A stretch of 14,574 nt of DNA from Micrococcales bacterium (GTDB taxonomy: Bacteria; Actinomycetota; Actinomycetes; Actinomycetales; Dermatophilaceae), in contig PMJN01000115.1 in NCBI GenBank assembly GCA_003157445.1, positions 7,251-21,824 of the forward strand, written 5' to 3'. Shown piece after piece: positions 1 to 7,645 of this stretch. Made by a program: the position numbers and the translations under genes. The notes beneath the pieces were generated by a model, which did not search any database, had not been told where the DNA came from, and saw nothing but the letters and a program-made list of their open reading frames with translations. The first letter of the stretch is position 1; each line of letters opens with the position of its first letter.

Positions 1-216
1 CAAGCGGGCCGCCCATGGCCACTACGCCCGCGCCGGCGCACTCGGGCCTGTGCTCGTCGCCGTGAACCACAAACTGAGCTCTCGCACACCCTCGCCCCTG
101 GCGTTGCAGCCGCGTCGCCAACCTGAGCGGACTCCCCTGGGCCGCGAATGGCGCAACGCTTCTTCACGAGCCGCGGTCGAGATCGTGACCCCTCTAGGAG
201 TTGGCTGTGGCGGGGT
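1..216. other. Window edge, no gene supported
   Basis: This is the stretch left of the stop codon of the GNAT/acyl-CoA synthetase fusion. One forward frame is open from the first bases and runs on into the antisense of that gene, but I recognise no domain in it. I see nothing else apart from a weak inverted repeat at 188-216. It may contain the end of a neighbouring gene that I cannot identify. Confidence 0.4.
188..216 (-). terminator. Weak hairpin after the GNAT/acyl-CoA synthetase gene
   Basis: ACCCC at 188-192 pairs with GGGGT at 212-216, directly beyond the stop codon of the minus-strand gene. The loop is long (19 nt) and no T-run follows, so this is at best a weak or factor-assisted terminator. 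It could also be chance in GC-rich DNA. Confidence 0.2.
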
Positions 217-2883
217 TCACGAGCGCAGGCTGCGGCGCGCGCCGTCGGTGCGGCCGGCCGGGTGCGACAGGATGGCGGTGGCACCGACGATGTTGACTTC
301 GCTCTCGGCGACGATCACCGGGTTCAGCTCCAGCTCAGCGACCTGCGGCAGATCGTCGGCCAGGCACGACAGCCGGGCGATGACGTCCTTCAGCCCGGCG
401 ACATTCAATGGCGGTGAACCGCGGTACCCGGTCAACCTGGGAGCGGCCCGGACCGATCGGATCAAGTCACTGACGTCGATGTCGGTCAGCGGAGGAATGC
501 GGTGGGCGACATCGCCGAGCAGATCTGAGGCGTCACCGGCGAGCCCGAACGAGACGATGGGTCCCAAGAGGCCATCTTCCATCGTCTTCAGCACGCAAGC
601 GACGCCACGCGGAGCCATGGGCTGGACGACGAACGTCCCTTGTTGGATTCGCTGCGTCATTGACTGCAACTGGGCCCGCAGGTCGTCCGGCCCGGAGATG
701 TCCAGCACAACTCCCCCGAGCTCGGTGCGGTGCCGCCTTTGAGGGTCCGTGGTCTTCAGCGCTACCGGCCACCCCAGCCGCCCGGCCGCGTCAACCACTT
801 CCTTCTCGCTGTTCGCGGGCGTAGTGGGCCACACGCTCAGTCCGTAACAGGCTAGCAGGGCGCGGACGTCGTCGGCTTCCATCTGCACTCGGGCGTCTTG
901 CTCTGATCCGGTCAACAGTTGCTCGACGAGCTTGCGCGCCTGCGCGCGGTCGATACCGCCGGGGTCAATCCGGACCCCTGAGTCGTGACGGCGCCACTGC
1001 GCGTATCGGACGACCGAGGCCAGGGCCAGGACGGCGTCCTCCGGTGTCGGGTAGGTCGGAAGCAAACGCAGCGCAACGCCCTCGGCCTGGGCCGGGTCGG
1101 GTTCAACACCCTTGACGCCGCGCACGCCGAGCAGGCACGCCACTGTGGTCTTGGCGCTAGCGGCGGAAACCTCAAATAGGGCACGGAACATGCCAGGGCT
1201 GATCGTGCCCACCGGAGGAACGAAACAGGCCACCACGGCATCGACCCCCTCCTGCGCATAGCATCGCTCGAGCGCCTGACGGAACTCCTGGAGGCTGGGC
1301 TCAGAAGAGACCGTCACCGGTTCTGTAGCCACGCTCAGGCCCTCGCTGATGGCCGCGTCGGCGACCAGCGCGGCCATGGCCCGGGAGTTCCCGACGATGC
1401 CGATGCGCTGGCCCCCCGGCAGTGGCTGATGCAGAAGCAGCTGGGCCACGTCGAAGAGTTGGTGCATGTTGTCGACCCGGACGACGCCCGCCTGCCGCAG
1501 CAGGGCATCGAGGGCTTCACGGGGTGCCTGCGAGCTGCGGACCACGTGCCCGGGCGGGACGCCATACCCGCTGGCGCTGGATTTCACCACGATGACGGGC
1601 TTCTTGGCAGACAGCCGCCGCGCGACGCGGGAGAACTTACGAGCGTTGCCCATGCTCTCCAGGTAGAGGCCAACCACAGCCGTGCTGGGATCTTCCTCCC
1701 AGTACTGCATGCAATCGTTGCCCGATACGTCGGCGCGGTTGCCGGACGATACAAAGCTCGATACTCCTAAACCGCGCCGGGCGGCTGAAGCCAGCACGGC
1801 CACCCCAAGTGCGCCGGACTGGCTGAAAAGGCCCAGGCCTCCGGCAGGAGGGAGCTGCCGGGCCAAGGAGGCGTTGAGGCGTATCTGTGGGTTGGTGTTG
1901 AGTACGCCCATCGAGTTGGGGCCGATGAGGCGCATACCGTTGGCGCGGGCGACCCGTACGAGCTCACGCTGGCGCTCGACTCCTTCGGCATCCAGCTCGG
2001 CGAAGCCCTCCGACAGCACGATAAGCCCCCTGACGCCGGCCTGACGGCAGTGCTGCACCGCATCCAGCACCGCGGCGGCTGGGACCACCACCAGGGCCAC
2101 GTCCACCGGGCCGGGCACCTGGCTGATGTCGGCGTAGCAGCGCACCCCACCAACCTGGGAGGCGGCCGGGTTTACTGCGTACACCGAGCCGGTGAAGCCA
2201 GCTTCGATGATGTGCTGGAGCACCCTTGCGCCGATCGACTCCGGGTCGCGGCTTGCACCGATGACAACGATCGAGCTCGGCTGCAGAAGCGCACTCAGAC
2301 TGGCGGCCTCCGATCGGTGTTCACGGGCCTCCATCACCGCCAAAGAACGGTCGGTGGGGTCAAGGTCGAAGGCCAGCTCGATCACTCCGCGGTCGAAACG
2401 GTCGCTCACTGCATAACCCGCTTCACGGAACACCGCGACCATCTTGGCGTTCTGCGGAAGGACGTCTGCGACGAACCGGGAGATACCCCGCTCACGCGCC
2501 GCAGCCGCAAGGTGCTCCAGCAGGACCGATCCGATTCCCCTGCCCTGATGGGCGTCTGAGACGTTAAAGGCGACGTCGGCTTGCCTCTGATCGATCCGAT
2601 CGTATCTCGCCACACCGACGATCTCGCCGCCAATCAGGGCCACGATCGCTACCTGGTTGGTGTGGTCGACGACGGTGAACTGTTCCAGAAGCGTCTCGGT
2701 CAGTCGAGGCATGGGCGAGAAGAAGCGTAAAAAGGTAGATTCTGGCGACTGCGCAACGTGCATTCGTTGCAAGGCCTCGGCGTCCTGCGGGGTGACAGGC
2801 CTCAAGTGGGCGGTCCCGCCATCGCGCAGAACGACGTCCGCATCCCAGTGCTGTGGGTAGTCCCCGCGGGCGTCGGACGGCAT
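217..2883 (-). CDS. GNAT N-acetyltransferase fused to ADP-forming acyl-CoA synthetase-like protein (Pat-type)
   Basis: 888 residues. Residues 15-175 form a GNAT domain with the acetyl-CoA pyrophosphate loop QGRGIG (113-118). A CoA-binding Rossmann domain follows (195-320, glycine motif VVIGAS at 206-211), then a succinyl-CoA ligase-like domain (SQSGALG at 354-360), then a C-terminal ATP-grasp domain (about 668-875; WPVALKT near 705, ELELNPV near 850). This is the architecture of bifunctional acetate-CoA ligase/GNAT proteins, whose studied members (Pat/PatA) acetylate lysines of metabolic enzymes such as acetyl-CoA synthetase. Where active enzymes carry SHTG after the KSG stretch, this protein reads KSSASGYGVPPGHVVRSS (434-451), so ligase activity is doubtful and the synthetase part may only sense acyl-CoA. 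The ATG start matches the family N-terminus (HWDADVVLRDGG); the ribosome site is weak. It is divergent from the thioesterase. The protein target is not visible from the sequence. Confidence 0.93.
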   Translation of the reverse strand: MPSDARGDYPQHWDADVVLRDGGTAHLRPVTPQDAEALQRMHVAQSPESTFLRFFSPMPRLTETLLEQFTVVDHTNQVAIVALIGGEIVGVARYDRIDQRQADVAFNVSDAHQGRGIGSVLLEHLAAAARERGISRFVADVLPQNAKMVAVFREAGYAVSDRFDRGVIELAFDLDPTDRSLAVMEAREHRSEAASLSALLQPSSIVVIGASRDPESIGARVLQHIIEAGFTGSVYAVNPAASQVGGVRCYADISQVPGPVDVALVVVPAAAVLDAVQHCRQAGVRGLIVLSEGFAELDAEGVERQRELVRVARANGMRLIGPNSMGVLNTNPQIRLNASLARQLPPAGGLGLFSQSGALGVAVLASAARRGLGVSSFVSSGNRADVSGNDCMQYWEEDPSTAVVGLYLESMGNARKFSRVARRLSAKKPVIVVKSSASGYGVPPGHVVRSSQAPREALDALLRQAGVVRVDNMHQLFDVAQLLLHQPLPGGQRIGIVGNSRAMAALVADAAISEGLSVATEPVTVSSEPSLQEFRQALERCYAQEGVDAVVACFVPPVGTISPGMFRALFEVSAASAKTTVACLLGVRGVKGVEPDPAQAEGVALRLLPTYPTPEDAVLALASVVRYAQWRRHDSGVRIDPGGIDRAQARKLVEQLLTGSEQDARVQMEADDVRALLACYGLSVWPTTPANSEKEVVDAAGRLGWPVALKTTDPQRRHRTELGGVVLDISGPDDLRAQLQSMTQRIQQGTFVVQPMAPRGVACVLKTMEDGLLGPIVSFGLAGDASDLLGDVAHRIPPLTDIDVSDLIRSVRAAPRLTGYRGSPPLNVAGLKDVIARLSCLADDLPQVAELELNPVIVAESEVNIVGATAILSHPAGRTDGARRSLRS

Positions 2884-3102
2884 GGGCTCAGCCTAGTGCC
2901 GCCTCTTAGGCTCCCCGGCTCTGATAAGACTTCATCTCAGTGGCCCAGGTCGTCATCGACAACTCGGCCGGCAGAGCCTGCTGCGTCGTGACCGGACCTG
3001 TGACGGGCCTTCGTGAACACTGTCCCACTGAGATGGCCATAATAGGGACGACGCGCCGTCGCCCAAGAAGGTCGACGCCATCCAAAAGGGAGCACCAAGA
3101 CT
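2884..3102. promoter_or_regulatory. Divergent promoter region between GNAT fusion and thioesterase
   Basis: Two genes start outward from this 219-bp gap, so it must carry both promoters. The clearest hint for the rightward gene is CATAAT at 3038-3043, about 60 bp before its GTG, with only a poor -35 match (GAACAC, 3015-3020). For the leftward gene I cannot pick a convincing hexamer pair. No reading frame here looks coding. Confidence 0.4.
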
Positions 3103-3489
3103 GTGGACGAGAGCAGCTATCTGGGGCCGTTCGCCAAGAGCCTTGGCCTGGTGCTCGACAGCGCCGACGTGGACGAGGTGACGGCCCACTGGACTGTGCG
3201 TCCGGAGATGCACCAACCGTTCGGCATCCTGCACGGCGGCGTGCACTGCAGCGTCGTGGAGACCCTCGCCAGCCTCGGGGCTGCACTCTGGCTCGGTGAA
3301 CGGGGCAGAGTGGTCGGTGTCTCAAACAGCACCGACTTCTACCACGCCTCCACCGCCGGCGAGCTCAGGTCACGGGCACACCCACTGCACCGCGGCAGAT
3401 CCCAGCAGGTCTGGCTGGTGGAGACCACCGACGAGCAGGATCGGGTCGTGGCTCGCGGTCAGGTCCGACTGCAGAACCTGAACCTGTAG
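3103..3489 (+). CDS. PaaI-family hotdog acyl-CoA thioesterase
   Basis: 128 residues, the usual length of a single hotdog domain. The active-site signature LHGGVHCSVVETLASLG is at residues 43-59: HGG (44-46) forms the oxyanion/helix start and Glu53 is the likely catalytic acid. The later stretches VVGVSNSTDFY, HRGRSQQVWLVET and ARGQVRLQNL are typical of mycobacterial Rv1847-like members. The family hydrolyses acyl- or aryl-CoA thioesters in the cytoplasm as a tetramer or dimer of hotdogs; the substrate here cannot be told from sequence. The GTG start at 3103 has AAAGGGA about 11 bases upstream. It stands alone on the plus strand, with a broken PaaX-like remnant behind it, which loosely suggests an aromatic-CoA setting. 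That link is inference. Confidence 0.92.
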   Translation: MDESSYLGPFAKSLGLVLDSADVDEVTAHWTVRPEMHQPFGILHGGVHCSVVETLASLGAALWLGERGRVVGVSNSTDFYHASTAGELRSRAHPLHRGRSQQVWLVETTDEQDRVVARGQVRLQNLNL

Positions 3490-3589
3490 CCACATCCCCG
3501 ATCCGGCCTCAGGGCGCCGATGTCGCGGCCGCCGCCTTGGGTGGGAACGCGATGCGCGTGTATGCCGGGCTGCTGCAGCTGCCCTGTGC

Positions 3590-3845
3590 CGGGCACAGCT
3601 GATCAACACGGCGTGGGACCTGACGATATGCCGAAGCGCTACCTGACCTCTATTGACCAGCTCCGGGAATGCTCAGCTGTTAACGGCGATGATGTGTTCG
3701 TCAACCACGTGCGGCTGGTCCAGCCGTGGCGCCGGTTCCCGTTGCTGGACCCCGAACTCCTCGACCAGCACTGGCCCGGCCGGCGCGCAGATGCGACATC
3801 CATGACCGCCACGACCTCTGGCATCGCAAGCCACAAGGGCGGTAA
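3590..3845 (+). pseudogene. Probable PaaX-family regulator C-terminal remnant, frameshifted
   Basis: In the frame of 3599-3625 the translation is LINTAWDLT. A shift into the frame of 3628 then gives PKRYLTSIDQLREC and further on VFVNHVRLVQPWRRFPLLDP followed by ELLDQHWPGRRAD (to about 3792). From memory of the family, PaaX C-terminal domains read like AWDL..LA.RY..FL, then AF..R..LVHEWRRFPFLDPDLP..LLP.DWPGRRA. Order and spacing agree, apart from the frameshift and a loss of about four residues between DPEL and LDQHW. After 3795 a third frame gives HDRHDLWHRK up to TAA at 3843. The N-terminal winged-helix DNA-binding part is absent, since the thioesterase ends at 3489. PaaX represses phenylacetyl-CoA catabolism; this copy cannot do so. 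The match is by eye, so confidence is moderate. The remaining 3846-4008 holds nothing I recognise. Confidence 0.5.
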
Positions 3846-4008
3846 CCGGATGGACGACGAAGCGAGCCTTCGTCATTGGCCCGACCCCGCCAGCCTGGCA
3901 TCGAGAACGCCGGCGCCGCATAAGAAACTGAGAAGTGTCGAAACTAGCGGATGTGGCTACGCCAGGCGGCCGCGCGGCGAGGTCAAAGTCAAACAAGTCG
4001 CAGCCCCA

Positions 4009-5028
4009 TCAGCACGCGTCATTTCCGGGAATCGGCGCCGAAGCCCCATGGGTCGAATACGGGTGCCGCGGCGCGAGCACGATGGGAGCCAACATCGGCG
4101 CGCTCGGGCGGGAGCGCCACCAACGGGTGCTCGGCAACCGGCGCACCACGGCGGTCGAACGGGACGGCGCGGTCGCGTCAGTTTGTGACAGGTGCGCGTT
4201 GTTCCGGACCTGAATTGAGTTCCGCCGGGGAGCCTCGAGCACGGCCCAGGCGAGTTTGCCGCCGTCGTCGGTGGGCATAACCCCGAAGGCACGTGAGAGG
4301 CCGGCAACGACGGTAAGCGTCCGACCGTGCAGGTCAAGGCCTGAAGGCAGCTGACCTGGCAAGGCGGGACCATGATCTCGAACCGTCAGTCGCAGTGCCC
4401 CACGGTCCCAGGCGACACTCACATCAATCTCGGTGCCGGCACCCATACTTGAGCTTGCGACAAGCTCGCTGACCACCCGGCTTGCGAAGGGAGCGGCCGA
4501 GCCCACCAGCCATTCCTGCAGGGTGGCAGTGACGAAGTCCTGCGACGCGCGTGGGGCGGTCGGGTGCGCCGCGAGCCGGAGTCGCCGAACGGCCACGGTG
4601 GGGGTTGCCAGCACTGAGGTAATCGCGGTCAACAATGACGCACGCACCATCAGGTGCCCGCCCAGGGGATGGACGCTCAGCATCTCGCGAACCCGAGGGT
4701 CCGGGCAGGCCACAGCAACGGGGATCCCCGGCCAGTCGCGGACGTGCCGCCCTGCGGTCGCGAGCACGCCAACCGCGCCCGGCTCGGCACTCTCGAGCGC
4801 CCGGGTCAGGTCACAAACCACACCGAGCGGACCTTCGGCCAAAGCCAGCTGGATCGCAAGGTCCAGATCTTCTTGCACATCATTAAGGCGGCCTGCAACC
4901 TCAAGGATCGTCACCTGAGAGATCGTGCGTCGCCTGACCCGTGGTACCGGCCGACAGGTAGCCAGAGCGCCGGCTGCCTCCTGCTGGCGCTCTGGCAGCA
5001 TGTTTGGCGCAAAGCGGGTGGGGAGCAT
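4009..5028 (-). CDS. STAS domain fused to degenerate anti-sigma HATPase_c domain
   Basis: Numbered from ATG at 5028 (339 residues). An STAS fold occupies about 32-144 (TISQVTILEVAGRLND, VVCDLT, GVLATAGRHVRDWP, VAVACPDPRVR), and an RsbW-like HATPase fold about 149-265 (ASRVVSELVASSS, LRLTVRDHGP, GRTLTVVAGLSRAFGV). Such parts normally belong to partner-switching control of alternative sigma factors or to serine phosphatase/kinase pathways. The STAS lacks the usual D-S-x-G phosphosite, reading ESAEPGAV. In the ATPase, the N-box is ELVAS instead of ELVxN, so the Mg-binding Asn is Ser192, while the next box DHG is kept (Asp218). The last ~70 residues are an Arg/Ser/Pro-rich tail without a recognised fold. 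The frame stays open upstream to a TTG at 5076; neither start has a good ribosome site. I prefer the ATG because TTGACA, a possible -35, lies at 5088-5093 (minus strand). Confidence 0.82.
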   Translation of the reverse strand: MLPTRFAPNMLPERQQEAAGALATCRPVPRVRRRTISQVTILEVAGRLNDVQEDLDLAIQLALAEGPLGVVCDLTRALESAEPGAVGVLATAGRHVRDWPGIPVAVACPDPRVREMLSVHPLGGHLMVRASLLTAITSVLATPTVAVRRLRLAAHPTAPRASQDFVTATLQEWLVGSAAPFASRVVSELVASSSMGAGTEIDVSVAWDRGALRLTVRDHGPALPGQLPSGLDLHGRTLTVVAGLSRAFGVMPTDDGGKLAWAVLEAPRRNSIQVRNNAHLSQTDATAPSRSTAVVRRLPSTRWWRSRPSAPMLAPIVLAPRHPYSTHGASAPIPGNDAC

Positions 5029-5527
5029 GGCGACATTACGGTCGAAAACTGAGGGAAGGTTATGCGAATTGGTCAACTGCTGAACGATGTCAAACTCGAT
5101 TCGGTGGTCCTGGACTGGAGGACACGGGCCACCAAGGATCGAAAGTAGCTCGAGCAGAAGCCGTCGCGAACCAAACTCTCGAGCGACGGAACACCCAAAA
5201 GTTTACACTCCACTCAAACCATGCGCACTTCAGGCAAACTCGGCGACGAGGCTCTTGCGGTCATCAGCACCGTCTCGATTGCAAGGACGAGACCAAGAGA
5301 AAACGCCCGACATGCAGTACGTCCGATTCAAGGTAAAGAGCGGGCAAGACCGCTATTGCGTCGCGTGAGTACTCGCAGTCACCATCGCCGATGGAGTCGT
5401 CATGATCGACATTGATGTTCTCAATGATGGCCAGGCGCCCCTCGACTGGCAACCGAATGCGCAACTCCAGGCCCGGGTCTGAAGGGCGCGTGCATCGCAG
5501 AAGCCATCTGACTCGCGCTGGACGCTC
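5029..5527. other. Intergenic gap with lower GC; promoter of STAS gene expected
   Basis: About 500 bp between the LapA-domain gene stop and the STAS-fusion start. The part around 5195-5345 is visibly poorer in GC than its surroundings. It should contain the promoter for the leftward STAS gene. TTGACA on the minus strand (5093 down to 5088) is a consensus -35, but I find no well-spaced -10. On the plus strand a small frame broken by TGA is described separately (5312-5482). I see no RNA gene or terminator. Confidence 0.4.
5312..5482 (+). pseudogene. Possible small gene interrupted by in-frame TGA
   Basis: From ATG 5312 the frame reads MQYVRFKVKSGQDRYCVA, meets TGA at 5366-5368, and then continues in the same frame as VLAVTIADGVVMIDIDVLND and GQAPLDWQPNAQLQARV to TGA at 5480-5482. 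Apart from that one stop it would be a 56-residue protein with an alternating hydrophobic pattern like a beta-rich fold. GAGA lies about 12 bases before the ATG. No family is recognised. Third-position GC is only moderately high. A downstream ATG at 5402 could start a 26-residue peptide instead. It may be a decayed gene, a sequencing error or chance; nothing suggests selenocysteine use. Confidence 0.25.
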
Positions 5528-6016
5528 TTATCGGCGTCCGGTCCGATGTCGGTCAGGGTCCTTGTTCTGGGGCTCGCCTTCGTGACGACGTGCCCGACGG
5601 GCGGTGAAGCGCAGCTGCGTGAGCCGAATGACGCCCACGATCGCCACTACAGCCGCGCCGGCGACCGCTGCGATGAGCAGTGCGGTACCAAGCGGGATTG
5701 ATCCGGTGAAACCGAGGTAGTGCACCTCGACGACGTTCTGGTTCTGCAGGATCAAGATGATGAGCAGCACCAGGAGCACCAGCGCAATCGCTGTTGCGAA
5801 CCAGGCGGCGGCCGCGCGGGTGGTCACCGGTGCACCCGGTGATGACACATCCGGGCCCTTGCTCTTAGGAGGTTCGACGGCACCTGTTGGCTCAGGCGAG
5901 GTGCCAGCATCCGCACTGTGCGACGGTGTACTTGCATCGGGCGCGCCAGCGACCGGCCTCTGCGGCGGGGTAGTTGCCGGGTCGACTTCCCCGAACGGTG
6001 AGGGCTCTGACGTCAT
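5528..6016 (-). CDS. LapA-domain (DUF1049) inner-membrane protein
   Basis: 162 residues. The first 65 are a Pro/Ser/Ala-rich, disordered-looking cytoplasmic segment. Two membrane helices follow (about 71-90 and 107-130), with the family motif QNQNVVEVHYLGFTGSIPLG between them. A short Arg/Lys-rich tail ends the protein. This is the lipopolysaccharide assembly protein A domain; in Gram-negatives LapA works with LapB in LPS control, but actinobacterial members lack that context and their role is unknown. The ATG start at 6016 is well placed: GGAGG lies about 8 bases upstream. It runs in the same direction as the STAS fusion, but the ~450-bp gap argues against one transcript. Confidence 0.88.
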   Translation of the reverse strand: MTSEPSPFGEVDPATTPPQRPVAGAPDASTPSHSADAGTSPEPTGAVEPPKSKGPDVSSPGAPVTTRAAAAWFATAIALVLLVLLIILILQNQNVVEVHYLGFTGSIPLGTALLIAAVAGAAVVAIVGVIRLTQLRFTARRARRHEGEPQNKDPDRHRTGRR

Positions 6017-6152
6017 GTCTGCTGCCTCCGACCTCGATCATGGGTCCGCACCCAACCATACCGCTCAGTTCCGGCACCGAGACGGCGTCCACGACCAGGC
6101 GATCGAACCGGTCCGGTCATGGTTTCGTCGTGAGCCAGCACTTCAATCCTGT

Positions 6153-6167
6153 ACGACTCTTAGTCGT
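6153..6167. repeat. Short inverted repeat between DUF429 and LapA genes
   Basis: ACGACT at 6153-6158 and AGTCGT at 6162-6167 form a perfect 6-bp stem with a 3-nt loop. It sits about 100 bp beyond the stop of the minus-strand DUF429 gene and about 140 bp before the LapA start. No T-run follows on the minus strand. It may be a weak terminator or an operator half; function is unproven. Confidence 0.25.
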
Positions 6168-6265
6168 GTCTCACCAGGTGGCAGCACCAAAGGGTCCGAA
6201 GTCCCGCGGGAAAAGACCATACCCAGGACAGCGGGAAGCGCACGGCTGGGCGTTTTGATCTGGCG

Positions 6266-6958
6266 CTATGCCCAGATAGCGCACCGGATTCCGTCGCTGA
6301 AGATCTCCGGGGTCTCGGGCATGGACCTGGCCTGACCCTTGGCGTAACGTTGCGCGGTCCAGGCCGCCGCTGCCGCGTCCAGGATGTCATCGACCCCAGC
6401 CATCTCCCCCGCAAGGCCGAGCTCTCTGCCCAGTCGGATACCGGCGCCATCAAGTAGTCGTCGTCGCTGCTCAGCTCCCGCCCAGGTCTTCTTACGCGTG
6501 AGCAGGGGGCTGCGTGCCATGGCCGCAAAACAGACCTCGGGGTGCGCCTCGATCACGGGGTGACTGCGTTCTTGGATCCAGGCGTCGACTTCGAAGATCT
6601 TGGTCCTTAGCCCATACGCCTGGCGGGAGACTCCCCTTCCGGCCAGCCGCCGGTTAACGACCACGGCGCTGAGGTGGTCGTCAGCCAGGAGAGCGGCACG
6701 AACCGGGGTCATGAACACGGACTGCCATCGGGGCCCGGCCGCCTGTCGAGCCAGTTCATCCGCCTGGCGGTGGCTGTTGTCTGGCAGTCCGATGGGGATA
6801 TCTATAGCCACCACGTCAATCTCGGCGTCAGCCTGAGCGACAACCAGGAGCTCGCGGATGGTGCGACCGAAGTACACATCGGTGGCGCCTGCTTCTATGG
6901 CGACTCCGACCCACCCCCTGCTGCACACGTCAGCTCCCAGCTCTCGACCTTCACCCAT
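6266..6958 (-). CDS. DUF429 protein (predicted RNase H-fold nuclease-like)
   Basis: 230 residues, the normal size for DUF429. The family landmarks are all present: GADVCSRGWVGV at the N-terminus (Asp10), AIDIPIGLPD (Asp53), ARQAAGPRWQSVF followed by TPVRAAL, an IEAHPE motif (136-141; Glu137), KKTWAG near 156, and DDILDAAAAAWTA near the C-terminus (Asp190, Asp191, Asp194). The spaced acidic residues fit an RNase H-like metal site, which is why the family is predicted to be a nuclease; I know of no confirmed substrate. The start at 6958 is strong: AGGAGG lies about 7 bases upstream. It is divergent from the YbjN-like gene and nothing around it reveals a pathway. Confidence 0.9.
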   Translation of the reverse strand: MGEGRELGADVCSRGWVGVAIEAGATDVYFGRTIRELLVVAQADAEIDVVAIDIPIGLPDNSHRQADELARQAAGPRWQSVFMTPVRAALLADDHLSAVVVNRRLAGRGVSRQAYGLRTKIFEVDAWIQERSHPVIEAHPEVCFAAMARSPLLTRKKTWAGAEQRRRLLDGAGIRLGRELGLAGEMAGVDDILDAAAAAWTAQRYAKGQARSMPETPEIFSDGIRCAIWA

Positions 6959-7115
6959 GGGAGCCTCCTAGCAGCTGATCAGTTGTCGCGGCGATGCCGC
7001 GCCATGTCGAGTAAACCGGCCGCTCCTGTTCGAACGGACAAAGCGGAATAACAGCCATAGTCTTTCCTTGCCGGGATGTCCCAACAAATGGGCGTCACAC
7101 CAGATCGGAAAGCCC
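6959..7115. promoter_or_regulatory. Divergent promoter region, DUF429 / YbjN-like genes
   Basis: A 157-bp gap between two outward-facing genes. It contains the DUF429 ribosome site at its left end and two short perfect palindromes, CTGATCAG (6975-6982) and GTTCGAAC (7028-7035). Either could be a regulator half-site, though eight-base palindromes are common by chance. I could not choose promoter hexamers with confidence. Confidence 0.35.
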
Positions 7116-7574
7116 ATGAGAGCAGATCAGGCCAGCGCGTACGTCGAGTCACTCTTGAAGAGGTTTGTCGGCAGCGACCGGGTCGCAGCTGACCATGAAG
7201 GTGACTACCGGGTTTGGTTCCGGAACTGTCTCTATTTCGTGCGGGTGATCGGGCATGACAGGGCAGTTGTCCAGGTGTTTTCCGTGGCCGTGGCCGATGT
7301 TGACGTGAGCCCTGAACTGCTGACAGAGCTCAATATCCTCAACGCCGACATCCAGTTCGCCCGGGCCTTGCACGTCGGGCAGCAGATCTTGATCGAGACT
7401 GACGTGCTGGCCGAAGCCCTCGACCCGGCGAGCTTCGAAACCGCCTGCGGCTATGTCGAGTCCGTCACGCTGGAAATGGCGCCTAGTCTTGCAGCGAGAT
7501 TTGGCGGTCGCCTGACATTCGCCAACAGACTCACGCTAGCTGAAACCTCTGCGCTGAACGGCGCAACCGGCTAG
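7116..7574 (+). CDS. YbjN-domain (type III secretion chaperone-like) protein
   Basis: 152 residues from ATG 7116. The pattern is an N-terminal helix (ADQASAYVESLLKRFVGS), several beta strands (DYRVWFRNCLYFVRVI and RAVVQVFSVAVADV), a SPELLTELNILNADIQFARALHVG helix-strand unit, and a C-terminal helical part (FETACGYVESVTLEMA). This is the YbjN / sensory-transduction-regulator fold common in actinobacteria, for which no biochemical activity is established. The frame is open to a TTG at 7068, but ATG 7116 has GGAAAG just upstream and gives the usual family N-terminus. It is divergent from DUF429. A separate ribosome site and a 149-bp gap separate it from the next gene. Confidence 0.82.
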   Translation: MRADQASAYVESLLKRFVGSDRVAADHEGDYRVWFRNCLYFVRVIGHDRAVVQVFSVAVADVDVSPELLTELNILNADIQFARALHVGQQILIETDVLAEALDPASFETACGYVESVTLEMAPSLAARFGGRLTFANRLTLAETSALNGATG

Positions 7575-7645
7575 GTGAACCTCTCGATCTCAGATCATGC
7601 CCTGTTCGCATGAACGGCTCAGCGATCCTGGGCCATTCAGCATTA

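Noticed and set aside
50..742. Forward frame of 230 codons at the left edge
   Set aside because: Most of it is antisense to the ATP-grasp end of the GNAT fusion, and the translation is Arg/Ser/Pro-rich without family features.
3520..4188. Forward frame of 222 codons as an intact gene
   Set aside because: Only its part at 3628-3792 resembles a known family, and the matching upstream piece is in another frame. The 3' half runs antisense to the STAS fusion tail and looks random.
5191..5219. Stress sigma factor (SigB/SigF type) promoter for the STAS gene, GTTT...GGGTGT on the minus strand
   Set aside because: The spacer is 19 bases, longer than the usual range, and the second element departs from GGGTAT.
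5366..5368. Selenocysteine at the in-frame TGA
   Set aside because: No known selenoprotein motif surrounds it and no clear SECIS-like hairpin follows. Gene decay or chance is simpler.
7028..7035. GTTCGAAC as an SOS (LexA) box
   Set aside because: The actinobacterial LexA site needs GAAC and GTTC arms in the other order with a four-base gap. This palindrome does not have that layout.
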